Below the pieces are notes generated by a model. That model was not told where the DNA came from. It did no database searches and saw only the letters and a program-made list of their open reading frames with translations. A stretch of 64,000 nt of DNA from Desulfobacterales bacterium (GTDB lineage: Bacteria; Desulfobacterota; Desulfobacteria; Desulfobacterales; JADGBH01). The stretch's first letter is position 1. Every line of letters starts with the position of its first letter. Location: NCBI GenBank assembly GCA_015231595.1, contig JADGBH010000002.1, positions 62,001 to 126,000 of the forward strand. The letters run 5' to 3'. The position numbers and the translations under genes are program-made. Of the stretch, positions 1 through 9,744 are shown one piece after another.

Positions 1-1088
1 ACTCCTTCGGAATATGCAGAATTAAATACACGTATAAGGACGGTTAGAGCACCTATTAAAAAGCCGTATATCCATTTTACAGATTCTACTGATGGAGAAG
101 ATACAGGGTCTGTCGCCATATAAACTATACCAAAAGCAAACCCGCCCATTATTAAATGATAAAAAGGATTAATAGATAAACCTGGAATAGAACTATTGTG
201 AGCAAAAAGATTTAATATAAATCCAGTTACTAAAACTCCAAGGAAGCCTCCTATCATTGTTCTGTAGCTTGCAACTCCAACACAAACGAGTATAAACGCT
301 CCTATAAGACACATTAAAATTGAAGTTTCACCGATACTTCCAGGATGGACTCCTAAGAAAAGTTTAATAAAAGTGTAATTTGATTTCTCAAGAACTGTTT
401 CAACTTGATTAACGGAAGCACTCGCCGAAACAGCAAGAGGAGTTGCACTTGTAACAGCATCAACTAATGTACTTTTAGTGGTTTCAATAAATGTCCAGAC
501 TGAATCTCCTGACATTCTACTTGGATACGCAAAAAATAAAAAAGCTCTTCCAGTTAGCGCAGGATTTAAAAAATTTCTACCAGTACCTCCAAAGATTTCT
601 TTTCCAATTACTACTCCGAAAGAAATTCCAATTGCTACTTGCCATAATGAAATTGTCGGAGGAAGTGTCATTGGAAATAACAAACCAGTTACGAGAAAAC
701 CTTCGCTTATTTGATGCCTTCTTACAACCGCAAATAATACTTCCCAAAAAAAACCAACTGCATAGGAAACAATTATTATGGGAATTACAACCCAAAACCC
801 TTTTTCAAAAGTATCAAAAAAATTAAATGATAATCCTAAAGCACGATTTGATTGATATCCTACATTATACATACCCCACATTAAAGGAGGTATTAGGGCA
901 AGTATAACAAAACTCATTAAACGTTTAACATCTAAATTATCTCGAACATGGGGACCTTTTTTACTTGGTATGTTTGGAATAAAGAAAAAACTTTCAACTG
1001 CATTAAATAGAGGTTCTAATTTTTTTAATTTGCCGTCCTTGGGAAAATATTTTCTGCTGGAAGCAAATAAATCCTTTAATTTTTTCAT
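1..1088 (-). CDS. nqrB: Na+-translocating NADH:quinone reductase subunit B (NqrB), 3' end cut by window
   Basis: Reading the minus strand from the ATG at 1088 gives an open frame of 362 codons that runs off the window start. The product is a multi-spanning membrane protein of the NQR2/RnfD family. It begins MKKLKDLFASSRKYF, and the segment VDAVTSATPLA carries the S-x-A-T motif whose threonine (about Thr216) is the covalent FMN site in this family. NqrB is a core membrane subunit of the Na+ pump that takes electrons from NADH to quinone. The start lies two bases after the nqrA stop, so the two are one operon; nqrC-F should follow beyond the window. The long N-terminal extension before the first helix fits NqrB better than RnfD. 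Confidence 0.9.
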   Translation of the reverse strand, partial: MKKLKDLFASSRKYFPKDGKLKKLEPLFNAVESFFFIPNIPSKKGPHVRDNLDVKRLMSFVILALIPPLMWGMYNVGYQSNRALGLSFNFFDTFEKGFWVVIPIIIVSYAVGFFWEVLFAVVRRHQISEGFLVTGLLFPMTLPPTISLWQVAIGISFGVVIGKEIFGGTGRNFLNPALTGRAFLFFAYPSRMSGDSVWTFIETTKSTLVDAVTSATPLAVSASASVNQVETVLEKSNYTFIKLFLGVHPGSIGETSILMCLIGAFILVCVGVASYRTMIGGFLGVLVTGFILNLFAHNSSIPGLSINPFYHLIMGGFAFGIVYMATDPVSSPSVESVKWIYGFLIGALTVLIRVFNSAYSEG

Positions 1089-1090
1089 TA

Positions 1091-2434
1091 CTACGTTTGT
1101 TCCTTATAATATAACTCTTTTGCTTTTTTCAGTATTTCTGAGATTTCTATCTTTGAAGGGCAAACATAAGTGCATAATCCGCATTCTACACAGTCTAATA
1201 AACCGTATGAAAGGGCTTCTTCAATTTCGTCAGCTAATATGCATTTAAAAACAAATTGGGGTAACATATCAACCGCACAAACACTCGCACAAGCTCCGCA
1301 GGAAATACATGCCCTTTCTTCTCCATGCAGATTGCAATCAACTTTTTGTGAAACTTTATTAAAATACGAAAGAAAAGTTCTTGAATAACTTGGTTTATTA
1401 AATCCCGGTCTTAAAAAACCAAAAAGTTCTTTTTCTCGAGATTCAGAAACAAGCATTACTGAAGTTTCATAAAGCCCTAAAAATGAGTTAGCTGCGCTTT
1501 TATAGCCTTTAAATATACCTCCAACTATAATGCGTGCTGGAGTTTCTCCAATAATAGCGCCAGCAATAATATCTTCAATAGGAGATCCCAGTCTTGTTTC
1601 AATATGTTTTCTTTCCGAAGACAAGCTTCCTCCAATTGATACAATTCGTTCAATTGGATATTTTCCTGTTTTTAAAAGTTCAGCTACAAGCAAAAGATCC
1701 TGTCCTTTGATATACCAAGACTTATTTTGCGAAGATGATTTGCGAATTTGATAAAGAATTACCCCAGGATCATTTGCTGGATAAACTCCTGAAACTTTAT
1801 AGGTTAAAATTTCTTCCAGCTCTTCAAGTGCATAGGAACATAAGTTTGAAGCATAAACATAAACATTTGGACATAAAGCTTTAAGGATCTTTATTCCGTA
1901 TATAAAAAGGTCTTTCTTATTTTTAAGATACACTTCTGGTGTTGGATGATAAGGATCAAAATTTTCAATATTAACAAATATTATCGGAGGTTCAAAATTT
2001 GGCCTTGCAATATCTCTAAAAGGGAATTCTCTAAGGAATGACCAAACTCCGCCTTCCATTAAAGCCCGTATAATTTTTTCTTTGTTACTACTTGATAAGT
2101 CATTTTCAGTAATTGTTTCAAAAATTTCATATTCTTCTTTTTCATCAAGTGCAACTATAATTTCTGAAACAGCTCTTTTTTCTCCAAAAATAATTTGGGA
2201 AATTTTTCCTCCACCAGGAGATAAAAATTTAATTTCAGGATTACGTTTATCTTCAAACAAGATAGTTCCAATTTTTACTTTATCACCAGTTTGAACCTGT
2301 AATCTTGGTTTAATATAAGGGATATTTGAAGGAAGAACAGCAACCTCTAATGGTTTAGAAGTCTTTTTTAACTCTAATGAGGGCTTGCCGTCAATATTTA
2401 ATTTAAAACCTTTTTTAATATTTAATGAAATCAT
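1091..2434 (-). CDS. nqrA: Na+-translocating NADH:quinone reductase subunit A (NqrA) that keeps two ferredoxin-type cysteine motifs
   Basis: The 447-aa product matches NqrA along its length: an N-terminal barrel-sandwich region (MISLNIKKGFKLNIDGKP), the segment GGVWSFLREFPFRDIA typical of NqrA, and an SLBB-like middle. NqrA is the peripheral cytoplasmic subunit of the Nqr sodium pump. Unusually, the C-terminus holds two complete C-x2-C-x2-C-x3-C motifs (about C376-C386 and C415-C425), the second followed by PSK. Family knowledge says NqrA descended from RnfC and lost its clusters, while RnfC keeps them. This protein therefore looks like an NqrA retaining the ancestral 2x[4Fe-4S] domain. First gene of the nqrAB operon; no close upstream partner on the same strand. 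Confidence 0.9.
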   Translation of the reverse strand: MISLNIKKGFKLNIDGKPSLELKKTSKPLEVAVLPSNIPYIKPRLQVQTGDKVKIGTILFEDKRNPEIKFLSPGGGKISQIIFGEKRAVSEIIVALDEKEEYEIFETITENDLSSSNKEKIIRALMEGGVWSFLREFPFRDIARPNFEPPIIFVNIENFDPYHPTPEVYLKNKKDLFIYGIKILKALCPNVYVYASNLCSYALEELEEILTYKVSGVYPANDPGVILYQIRKSSSQNKSWYIKGQDLLLVAELLKTGKYPIERIVSIGGSLSSERKHIETRLGSPIEDIIAGAIIGETPARIIVGGIFKGYKSAANSFLGLYETSVMLVSESREKELFGFLRPGFNKPSYSRTFLSYFNKVSQKVDCNLHGEERACISCGACASVCAVDMLPQFVFKCILADEIEEALSYGLLDCVECGLCTYVCPSKIEISEILKKAKELYYKEQT

Positions 2435-2601
2435 TTATATATTGCCCTTTCGGGTCATAGTAGAGTCATTATAATTATTGAAAAATACCAACGGGCAAAA
2501 ATTTATCATGTATTAATTTTTATTACAATCTTAATTTTTGAGTTAATATATAGTGGTGAAAATAAATTAATTTTTTATTAATTTTTTATTGATTTTGTGG
2601 A

Positions 2602-3660
2602 CTAATTTTCTGGCAAATAGCTAAATACATCGATATTAGGTAAACCTTTTGTTATTTGAGTTACTTCAGCACTATTACTCCAATAACCCATATCAAAATA
2701 AAGCTCTGTTTCACCAGCAATTGCTGCATCTATACCATTCCAATAATACCTATAATCCAATGTATTAACCTTACCTGAACCACCAGCTATTTGCATAATC
2801 CAATCTGGAAAAAAACCCTGATTACAAGATGAAGCCATGTGATCTGCGCTTAATTTACTTAAACCATTTTTTTGGGAATGAGCTGTATATACAGCTTTTG
2901 ATGAAGCATTTGAACAATAATAATATATATCAGCTTGTTGTTTTTCAAATGCTATTGTGTCAGAGTCGCCCCATAAAATAAATATTGGGCATGTATTAGC
3001 AGATGCCATATTTTTATAGTCAAGAGAGATAATTTTAACAAAATCAGGGCTTGCTGTGTTATCAACACATCCATTGTTTAAAACTATAGCTTGAGGGGGG
3101 ATTCCTCCTGATGCTGTCCAGCAAAGTGCTAAAATACCTCCAACAGAATGGGCAGAAATGACAAAATCATTTAAATCAACTATATCTCCATACTCATTTT
3201 TTATCATACTAAGTGCTTCATTCGTTGAATTTATTGCTCTATCCATGAAATCATATTGATTATTATCACCTAAAAGCCCAAGCATAGTTTTGTTAAATTG
3301 AGGAAATATTACAATAATGCCTTGTTTTAAAAGATGCTGAATATAAGAATCATATATCTGCCAACTTATCATAAATTGACCATGCAAAAATACTACTACA
3401 GGAGCTTTATTTCCATTTTTAAGAGCCGAAGGAACAAAATACCACGCATTAGAACCATCTCCGCCAGTTTGCTCCTCAATCCAATTTCCTGTAAATCCTT
3501 TTTTATAATTATTACATATATAATTTTGACTTGAACCATAACCTATTTCAGCCTGCCCTGGAGGTTTTGGCCTTGATCCCATTCCAAAAACTATATTCGT
3601 AAAACATAAAAAAAGAATAACGAACAAAGCAATTATTATACTGTTTTTTTTCATACTCAT
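2602..3660 (-). CDS. Secreted alpha/beta hydrolase (lipase/esterase-like)
   Basis: The 352-aa protein starts with a signal peptide (MSMKKNSIIIALFVILFLCF, cleavage probably after VFG near residue 26). It then shows an alpha/beta-hydrolase core: VVVFLHGQ (oxyanion-hole HG), the nucleophile elbow SAHSVGG, an acid candidate in LWGDSD and a histidine candidate in ADHMASS. This suggests an exported esterase, lipase or dienelactone-hydrolase-like enzyme; the substrate cannot be read from the sequence. It stands alone, with nqrA downstream and a copy of the TAAGGCTAAAAAT repeat about 150 bp upstream. No operon partner is visible. Confidence 0.72.
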   Translation of the reverse strand: MSMKKNSIIIALFVILFLCFTNIVFGMGSRPKPPGQAEIGYGSSQNYICNNYKKGFTGNWIEEQTGGDGSNAWYFVPSALKNGNKAPVVVFLHGQFMISWQIYDSYIQHLLKQGIIVIFPQFNKTMLGLLGDNNQYDFMDRAINSTNEALSMIKNEYGDIVDLNDFVISAHSVGGILALCWTASGGIPPQAIVLNNGCVDNTASPDFVKIISLDYKNMASANTCPIFILWGDSDTIAFEKQQADIYYYCSNASSKAVYTAHSQKNGLSKLSADHMASSCNQGFFPDWIMQIAGGSGKVNTLDYRYYWNGIDAAIAGETELYFDMGYWSNSAEVTQITKGLPNIDVFSYLPEN

Positions 3661-3802
3661 TGACTCCAGTTTTGTTTATGTTAATAAACAATGTTTATCA
3701 AATAAACAATATATAATTACCTAACTTTAATTTGTCAATAATTTAATAAAAAAAAGTGTGAATGTCCTAAAATCTAAAGTTCAGAGTTTGTGTAAAAAAC
3801 GA

Positions 3803-3912
3803 TATATATTCTAATAATAGAATATATAAATAGTAGAAAAATTGTAGATTTAATATTTTTAGCCTTAATCATATTTTAACAAATTAAATATATTCCATTT
3901 TTAGAATACATC
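3803..3912. repeat. Intergenic repeat with TAAGGCTAAAAAT core, copy 1
   Basis: A near-palindrome with 11-bp arms (3803-3813 and 3818-3828, loop ATAA) is followed by the core ATTTTTAGCCTTA at 3855-3867 (minus strand TAAGGCTAAAAAT). A second, decayed hairpin follows (arms 3891-3895 and 3904-3908) with the same TATTC/GAATA stem. It belongs to the family also found at 8.1, 20.3, 23.4 and 35.4 kb. It fills most of the 349-bp gap 3661-4009; the rest of that gap is AT-rich with nothing recognisable. Confidence 0.7.
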
Positions 3913-4009
3913 TATATAAAAACTTGATAACGCCAAACTGTATTAAAAAATTATTTTGCTGGAAATAAATAGACGAGCGATAAATGAATTAAAAATTTGA
4001 TGGATAATT

Positions 4010-4086
<77 letters not shown>

Positions 4087-4244
4087 TCAATGTTGCGCAT
4101 AAATATATCCATTCATCACAAATGTCAAGATGTTTTTTTAAGCTCATCAATTATAATAAAAAATTATTGTAAATCCAATACCGATATTATACTAAACTAT
4201 GTATCTACTAACTTTTTAACAAACTTGGAAGGTATGAAATCTAT

Positions 4245-7112
4245 ATGAAAAAGGTACTACACTTGAATTATTTTATCATTATCCTATGTCTTTTTTTATA
4301 TGCGTCTTGCTATTTAAATAATAGTGCAGACTCAACATCTATAATTGAAAAGCAAAATGAAACTGTTTTATGGCCCCATGAAAAAAGTGATTTATCACCA
4401 GATCATTCTGTAATATTTAAAAGACTTTCTAATGGTATGGGATATATTTTAATGCCAAATAATGAACCAAAAGACAGGGTAAGTATGCATCTTTATATTA
4501 GAGTTGGTTCTATCTATGAGAAGGATAATGAACAGGGAGTTGCTCATTTTTTAGAGCATATGTTATTCTGTGGCACAACTAATTTTAAACCAGGGGAATT
4601 AATAGAATATTTTCAAAGTATAGGGATGCAGTTTGGGCCTGATGCGAATGCCAGCACAGGCTTTTATCAAACAGTATATGATATACTTCTTCCTAAGCCC
4701 GACAAGGAAAGCATTGAAAATGGCCTTCTTGTTATGAAAGATTTTGCAGAAGGCGCTTTAATACCTGAAGCAGAGGTTGAGAGAGAGAGAAAGGTTATAC
4801 TTGCGGAAAAAATAACAAGAGATTCAGCATCCTACAGGACTTTTCTTAAAACAATAAATTTTGAATTAGATGGGGCAAAACCTGCAAAAAGACTTCCTAT
4901 TGGTAAAGAAGAAAGTCTTTTAAAAGCGGACAGAACGCTTTTAAAAGACTTTTATGATTCATGGTATTCTCCTTCAAATATTACACTTATAATAGTAGGA
5001 AATTTCGACATTCCTCTTTGTGAATCATTAATTGAGGAAAAATTTTCTGATTTAAAAGAAAAAGCTCCAAAGCGTCCATCTTATGATTTCGGAGATGTAA
5101 AACATAAAGGCACAAAAGCATTTTATCATTATGAAAAAGAAGAAGGTTATACATCTGTCAGCATAGAAGTAGTTGAAAAAATTAAAAATCAATCCGATTC
5201 TTTTGAACTTCAAAAACAGTATTTAATCAATGACATTGTTGACCAGATGGTTCAAAATCGTATCGAAAGATTGATTGGAAAGCCTGAAACACCTTTTACT
5301 TCAGCGTCTATAGGTTCAGGCATTTATCTTAAAAATGTTAAATTCGCATCAATATCGGCAAAATGCAGTCCTCTAAAATGGATGAAATCATTAACTATTA
5401 TTGAAAATATATTGAGACAAGCTATAGACTATGGATTCACTCAATCGGAATTAAATAGAGTAAAAAAAAATTTTTTATCAGAATTAGACAATGATGTGAA
5501 AGCCTCACCTACAAGAGACAGCAGTAAAATTGCACGGGAAATAATTGCAAGTATAAGCAATGATGAAGTTTTTATTTCCCCATTGCAAAAAAAACAATTA
5601 TTTAGTCCTGCTATAGAGTCTTTAACTATTCAAGATGTAAATAAAGCCTTCAAAAAACTATGGACACCCTCCCATAGGCTGATATTAGTAACTGGAAACG
5701 CTGAAATTAATTCAGAAAATAAGTCACCTTTAGAACAAATTTTATCTGTGTATAATGAAAGCCTTAAAATTAAGCTACCTAAACCAATAGAAAAGGAAAT
5801 ACCTATTTTCCCATATTTAGAGGTGCCTCCAAATAACGGCATAATTACAAAAAAAGAAGTATTAGATGATATTGGCGTTATATTAGTAGATTTTGAAAAT
5901 AATGTGCGGTTAAACTTAAAAAAAACTGATTTTAAATCGGATGAGGTTTTATTATCACTTTCTTTTGGAAACGGCAAAAGTATTGAGCCGAAAGATAAAC
6001 CCGGACTTTCAGAGTTATGCACTTCTGTCGTGAATGAAAGTGGACTTAAAAAGCTTTCTAAGGAGGAATTAAACGAAGCTCTTGCCGGGAAAAAAACGCA
6101 TATATATTTTTCAATTAACGAATCAAAATTTATGTTTAAAGGAAATACGTCAAAAAAAGAGCTTAAACTTGCTTTTGAAATATTGTATGCGTATTTAAAA
6201 GATTTTACTTTGCAGAAAGACTCTTTGAAATTATGCTTAGAAAGGTTCAAACACAAATATGATGAACTTTCTAATGAAGTTGAAGGAGCTATGGATCTAT
6301 TTGGAGAACGATTCCTATCAGGAGGTGATGGTCGTTTTGGTCTTCCACCCTTTGATGAATTAAGTAAATATACAATCAAGGATATAAATGAATGGATACA
6401 AAACTACATTGAAAAAGATGCCCTTGAAATATCAATAGTTGGAGATTTTAATATCGATGAAGCTGTAGAACTCGCATCGACATATATAGGAACACTTCCA
6501 AAACGAGAAAAAATATCTGTGAATTCATATAGGTTACCTATTTTTCCTAAAGGAAAATCCCTTGATATATCTGTTCCATCAAAAATTTCTAAAGCGATCA
6601 TAAGAGTCGCTTATCCTACATTTGATATATGGAATATTGAGAACACAAGAAGAATGGCTATGGTTGGTGAAATTTTTTCAGAAAGGCTTAGAAAAGAAAT
6701 TAGAGAAAAACTCGGAGCATCATATTCACCTTATGCTTACAATGCCCCTTCCAGGGCATATTCTGGATATGGAGTATTCCATGTAGTAGTGACAGCTTCT
6801 CCTAAAGAGATAAATATTGTAAAAGAGAATATTAAAAAAATAGCTTTAAATTTAAATTCTAATGGGATAACTGAAGATGAATTAAAGCTTTCCCTTGAAC
6901 CAGTAATAAATTCAATAAAGGATTTAGTAAGAACTAATAAATATTGGCTCAATAATGTTCTAATAAGCTCAAAAGAACATCCTGAACAAATTAGTTGGTC
7001 AAAATCAATATTAGACGATTATTCATCAATCACACCTGAAGAAATTTCAAAATTTGCTAAAATATATTTAAATAATGAAAAAGCGGCATTTATAACAATA
7101 AAGAGCGAATAA
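4245..7112 (+). CDS. M16 family zinc metallopeptidase, probable lipoprotein
   Basis: A 955-aa insulinase/pitrilysin-type peptidase. The N-terminus is a lipoprotein-like signal (hydrophobic to about residue 21, then Cys22 in YASC), so it is probably membrane-anchored in the periplasm. The inverted zinc motif HxxEH is H101-FLE-H105, and downstream acidic residues (AEVERERKVILAEKI) fit the third zinc ligand region. The length equals two active/inactive M16 halves, as in pitrilysin; the C-terminal half has the substrate-binding R/Y-type segment near GASYSPYA. A GGAAGG ribosome-binding site lies 12 bases before the chosen ATG. Single gene, converging on the Memo-family gene. Confidence 0.9.
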   Translation: MKKVLHLNYFIIILCLFLYASCYLNNSADSTSIIEKQNETVLWPHEKSDLSPDHSVIFKRLSNGMGYILMPNNEPKDRVSMHLYIRVGSIYEKDNEQGVAHFLEHMLFCGTTNFKPGELIEYFQSIGMQFGPDANASTGFYQTVYDILLPKPDKESIENGLLVMKDFAEGALIPEAEVERERKVILAEKITRDSASYRTFLKTINFELDGAKPAKRLPIGKEESLLKADRTLLKDFYDSWYSPSNITLIIVGNFDIPLCESLIEEKFSDLKEKAPKRPSYDFGDVKHKGTKAFYHYEKEEGYTSVSIEVVEKIKNQSDSFELQKQYLINDIVDQMVQNRIERLIGKPETPFTSASIGSGIYLKNVKFASISAKCSPLKWMKSLTIIENILRQAIDYGFTQSELNRVKKNFLSELDNDVKASPTRDSSKIAREIIASISNDEVFISPLQKKQLFSPAIESLTIQDVNKAFKKLWTPSHRLILVTGNAEINSENKSPLEQILSVYNESLKIKLPKPIEKEIPIFPYLEVPPNNGIITKKEVLDDIGVILVDFENNVRLNLKKTDFKSDEVLLSLSFGNGKSIEPKDKPGLSELCTSVVNESGLKKLSKEELNEALAGKKTHIYFSINESKFMFKGNTSKKELKLAFEILYAYLKDFTLQKDSLKLCLERFKHKYDELSNEVEGAMDLFGERFLSGGDGRFGLPPFDELSKYTIKDINEWIQNYIEKDALEISIVGDFNIDEAVELASTYIGTLPKREKISVNSYRLPIFPKGKSLDISVPSKISKAIIRVAYPTFDIWNIENTRRMAMVGEIFSERLRKEIREKLGASYSPYAYNAPSRAYSGYGVFHVVVTASPKEINIVKENIKKIALNLNSNGITEDELKLSLEPVINSIKDLVRTNKYWLNNVLISSKEHPEQISWSKSILDDYSSITPEEISKFAKIYLNNEKAAFITIKSE

Positions 7113-7121
7113 TGCTGAAAC

Positions 7122-7152
7122 AAAAATGGGACAACAAACTTATGTTGCCCCA
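7122..7152 (-). terminator. Intrinsic terminator between convergent genes
   Basis: Arms 7127-7136 (TGGGACAACA) and 7143-7152 (TGTTGCCCCA) pair with one mismatch and a 6-nt loop. On the minus strand the stem is followed by TTTTT, so it best serves the Memo-family gene ending at 7194. It may also slow plus-strand transcripts of the M16 gene. Confidence 0.7.
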
Positions 7153-7193
7153 TTTAAAAAGTTATTCCTAATATATCGTAATATATAGGATTA

Positions 7194-8054
7194 TTATTCT
7201 TTACCAAAAACTAAACCGACATATCCTACGAAGCTATCCCCTGGGCTTTTATCATAGCTTGTTGCGTAAGCTATTTGTTCAGTTTTATTTGCTCCCATAG
7301 ATTTTAAAGATGCTATAGCTGCAGCTGCTGCGCCAGAACAACAAGCATTTTGATCTTTCAACGCCTTTTCTATAACCTTTTCCGCATTCATTTCCATCAT
7401 TGTATCAATAATTTCTTTATCATTATCATTCCGAACCCAGTCATAAGCAATCTTACCACTTCCTTTTGGAGAAAAACCATAATTATACCCATAATGAGTT
7501 AAATCTGTTGATCCTAAAATTTTAATATTATTTCCTAAATCTTTCGCAATTGAAGGAATAAGATTTCCTAATTGAAGACCAGTTATGTCAGGAGGAGCTC
7601 CTATTGGAACAATTGAAACATCATTAAAAAAATATTTTATAAATGGTAATTGTAACTCAATTGTATTATCTCGAGCAAAATACTTAGAAGAAACTTCGAG
7701 ATTATCAAATTTTTCAATTATTGCGGAAGCTAATTTTTTGTTAATCGTTAAGGGACCAAAAGGGGTATCCCATTCTCCTTCCTTCATTATAAAACCTGGT
7801 GAATTAGTACCAAGATGCATTCCAAAAATTACTATAGTATCAATAGAAGAATTTTCTTTAAGATATTTAATAACATTACATGCTATACTACCTGAAAAGA
7901 ACCAGCCGGCATGGGGAACTATGCCTCCTAATATTTCCATTTTTTTGGGAGTTTTAATTATTGTATCCTTTAAAAAACCGTTTATAGCTGATTCACAATC
8001 CTTTGAGTTGGAAGGATACCACGATCCTGCAAAATTTGATCTTATGGTTCCCAT
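7194..8054 (-). CDS. Memo-family protein (AmmeMemoRadiSam system protein B type)
   Basis: The 286-aa protein matches the MEMO1/AmmeMemoRadiSam-B family, related in fold to class III extradiol dioxygenases (LigB). It opens with the family signature TIRSNFAGSWYP, then GGIVPHAGWFFSG, DTIVIFGMHLGT and STDLTHYGYNYGF, which carry the conserved histidines, and ends with SFVGYVGLVFG. In many prokaryotes this gene sits with an AMMECR1 domain and a radical SAM gene; neither partner is adjacent here, so its role remains unknown. The nearest upstream sequence is the 80-bp repeat at 8087-8166. Confidence 0.85.
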   Translation of the reverse strand: MGTIRSNFAGSWYPSNSKDCESAINGFLKDTIIKTPKKMEILGGIVPHAGWFFSGSIACNVIKYLKENSSIDTIVIFGMHLGTNSPGFIMKEGEWDTPFGPLTINKKLASAIIEKFDNLEVSSKYFARDNTIELQLPFIKYFFNDVSIVPIGAPPDITGLQLGNLIPSIAKDLGNNIKILGSTDLTHYGYNYGFSPKGSGKIAYDWVRNDNDKEIIDTMMEMNAEKVIEKALKDQNACCSGAAAAAIASLKSMGANKTEQIAYATSYDKSPGDSFVGYVGLVFGKE

Positions 8055-8086
8055 AATTTTTCCTTTCCTGGTTTAGACCATTTAAA

Positions 8087-8166
8087 TGACATATCATTTC
8101 TGATTTAAGGTAATAAAATCTTAACTATCTTTTATTTTTAGCCTTAATCAACTGAATATAATGTCA
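8087..8166. repeat. 80-bp inverted-repeat element with TAAGGCTAAAAAT core, copy 2
   Basis: The ends are inverted repeats: TGACATATCATT at 8087 and, on the other strand from 8166, TGACATTATATT. The core ATTTTTAGCCTTA is at 8134-8146. The length (80 bp) and the ends match the copy at 20314-20393. It sits just upstream of the Memo-family gene. Confidence 0.7.
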
Positions 8167-8184
8167 GCTAAAATTCAATGAAGG

Positions 8185-9105
8185 CTATTTTCTAAGATAT
8201 TCAATTAAATTTTTCATATCATTTGGCATAGGAGCCTCGAAATTAATTAATTCACCACTACACGGATGAAAAAATTCAATGCGCCAAGCATGGAGCATTT
8301 GTCTTGGCGCTTTTTTTTGAATCTCTGAATTAACATTTGAATAAACTAAATCTCCAACAATGGGATGATTAATACTTGAAAAGTGCACTCGTATTTGATG
8401 AGTTCTACCTGTTGCAATTTCTACCTCGAGCAATGTGCATTTCTTTATTTTTTCCCGTATTTTCCAAAAAGTTTTAGCTGAACGGGAATATTTTGCATTT
8501 ATTGACATTTTTTTTCTGTCAGTTGGATGCCGACCAATAGGACTATTTATTTCCCCTGTTTCATTTTGAATTTCTCCAAAAACTAATGCTAAATAGTATT
8601 TTTTTATATGCCTTTCTTTAAACTGCAAAGAAAGATTCAAATGTGATTTAATGTTTTTAGTTACCACTATACATCCAGACGTGTCTTTATCTAATCTATG
8701 TACAATACCGGGTCTAATATCATCGCCAACTTCTTTAATTTCAGCACAATAATAAATTAATCCATTAACTAAAGTCCCTGAATAATGACCCGGTGCCGGA
8801 TGAATAACTAAATTTGGAGGTTTATTTATGACTAATATATCTTTATCTTCATATATAATGTCTAAATTAATTGCTTCAGGAGAAAAAGAAAAATCATCTG
8901 GAGAAAAAATTTCCCCTTGAACTAAATTTCCCATTTTAATGTTATAACTCTGCTTCCTACAGATTCCGTCAACTAAAATTAAACCTTTACTAATAGAAAG
9001 AGAAGCTTTGCTGCGGGTACAATTTATGATGTGAGAAGCAACAACTACATCTAATCGCTTGCCTTCATCATTTGAATTAGCTATAAACTCAAATGCTTCG
9101 ACCAT
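8185..9105 (-). CDS. rluD: RluA-family 23S rRNA pseudouridine synthase (RluD-like)
   Basis: A 306-aa enzyme with an N-terminal S4 RNA-binding domain (about residues 14-70) followed by the RluA catalytic domain. The signature HRLDKDTSG is present, with catalytic Asp139, and the binding segment GRTHQIRVHF is intact. Such enzymes convert specific uridines in 23S rRNA to pseudouridine. The domain order and length agree with RluD (targets in helix 69), but RluA paralogues cannot be separated confidently by eye. It lies 26 bp downstream of the carD-like gene on the same strand. Confidence 0.88.
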   Translation of the reverse strand: MVEAFEFIANSNDEGKRLDVVVASHIINCTRSKASLSISKGLILVDGICRKQSYNIKMGNLVQGEIFSPDDFSFSPEAINLDIIYEDKDILVINKPPNLVIHPAPGHYSGTLVNGLIYYCAEIKEVGDDIRPGIVHRLDKDTSGCIVVTKNIKSHLNLSLQFKERHIKKYYLALVFGEIQNETGEINSPIGRHPTDRKKMSINAKYSRSAKTFWKIREKIKKCTLLEVEIATGRTHQIRVHFSSINHPIVGDLVYSNVNSEIQKKAPRQMLHAWRIEFFHPCSGELINFEAPMPNDMKNLIEYLRK

Positions 9106-9131
9106 ATTATTAGAAGCGTGCCAATAAAATA

Positions 9132-9677
9132 TTATATTAAAGGGATAAAAAGTGCCTCAATTTCAGATAGAATACAGTCCGCCTCTACCTTTTTGGCTGT
9201 ACAAATTTCTCGAATTAGAAGGCTCTGAGCTGTATCAAATAATTTACGTTCTCCAAATGATAAATCCTTCGTCATTCTTCTCAAAAAAAGGTCTCTATAT
9301 ACGCCTGCTACATCAAAAAGAGAACCTGTCTTTATTTTTTCCATATATTCTCTATATCTACGATTCCATGTCTGATTATCAATTTGGATTTCTTTTTCTT
9401 TGATAACAGAATAAACTTTAGGTATGTCATCTTCTTCTATTAAATTTCTAAGGCCAACTGATGAAGCATTTTCTTTTGGAATCATTATTATCATGGAGTT
9501 TTCTAAAATTTTTAAAATATAAAAATCATGCTTGGATCCATTTATAACTCTAGTTTCAATGGATTCTATTCTTCCTACTCCATGCGCTGGATATACAGCA
9601 AGTCCACCAACTTTAAATTCTCTATTTATTATCTCATTAGAATAAAAATCTATATTTATCATTGCTTTTTCGCCCAT
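9132..9677 (-). CDS. carD: CarD/CdnL-family RNA-polymerase-binding regulator
   Basis: About 181 aa. The N-terminal Tudor-like domain shows the signature FKVGGLAVYPAHGVGRIESIE, which binds the RNA polymerase beta subunit. A C-terminal helical DNA-binding domain follows (RDLFLRRMTKDLSFGERKLFDTAQSLL). Family members stabilise open promoter complexes at rRNA and housekeeping promoters. The frame could start upstream at a GTG (9686), but the ATG at 9677 follows GGTGG and is preferred. It is followed closely by the RluD-like gene and separated from hppA by a terminator, so it probably has its own promoter. Confidence 0.9.
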   Translation of the reverse strand: MGEKAMINIDFYSNEIINREFKVGGLAVYPAHGVGRIESIETRVINGSKHDFYILKILENSMIIMIPKENASSVGLRNLIEEDDIPKVYSVIKEKEIQIDNQTWNRRYREYMEKIKTGSLFDVAGVYRDLFLRRMTKDLSFGERKLFDTAQSLLIREICTAKKVEADCILSEIEALFIPLI

Positions 9678-9744
9678 CTTCACCACCCATTTTATACGGT
9701 TACATTTTTTGATTATAAATTTCCTAATTTTTGCCTAACTTAAT

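Noticed and set aside
1-2434. rnfC-rnfD instead of nqrA-nqrB
   Set aside because: The cysteine motifs recall RnfC, but the N-terminal and middle blocks of the first protein and the long N-terminus plus S-x-A-T flavin motif of the second fit NqrA/NqrB, and their lengths agree.
5630-6379. Open frame of 249 codons on the minus strand inside the M16 peptidase gene
   Set aside because: Antisense to a clearly coding M16 gene; Ser/Phe/Leu-rich composition typical of a reverse-frame shadow, with no domain.
7585-8076. Open frame of 163 codons on the plus strand opposite the Memo-family gene
   Set aside because: The minus strand there carries the well-conserved Memo motifs; the plus-frame product has no recognisable domain.
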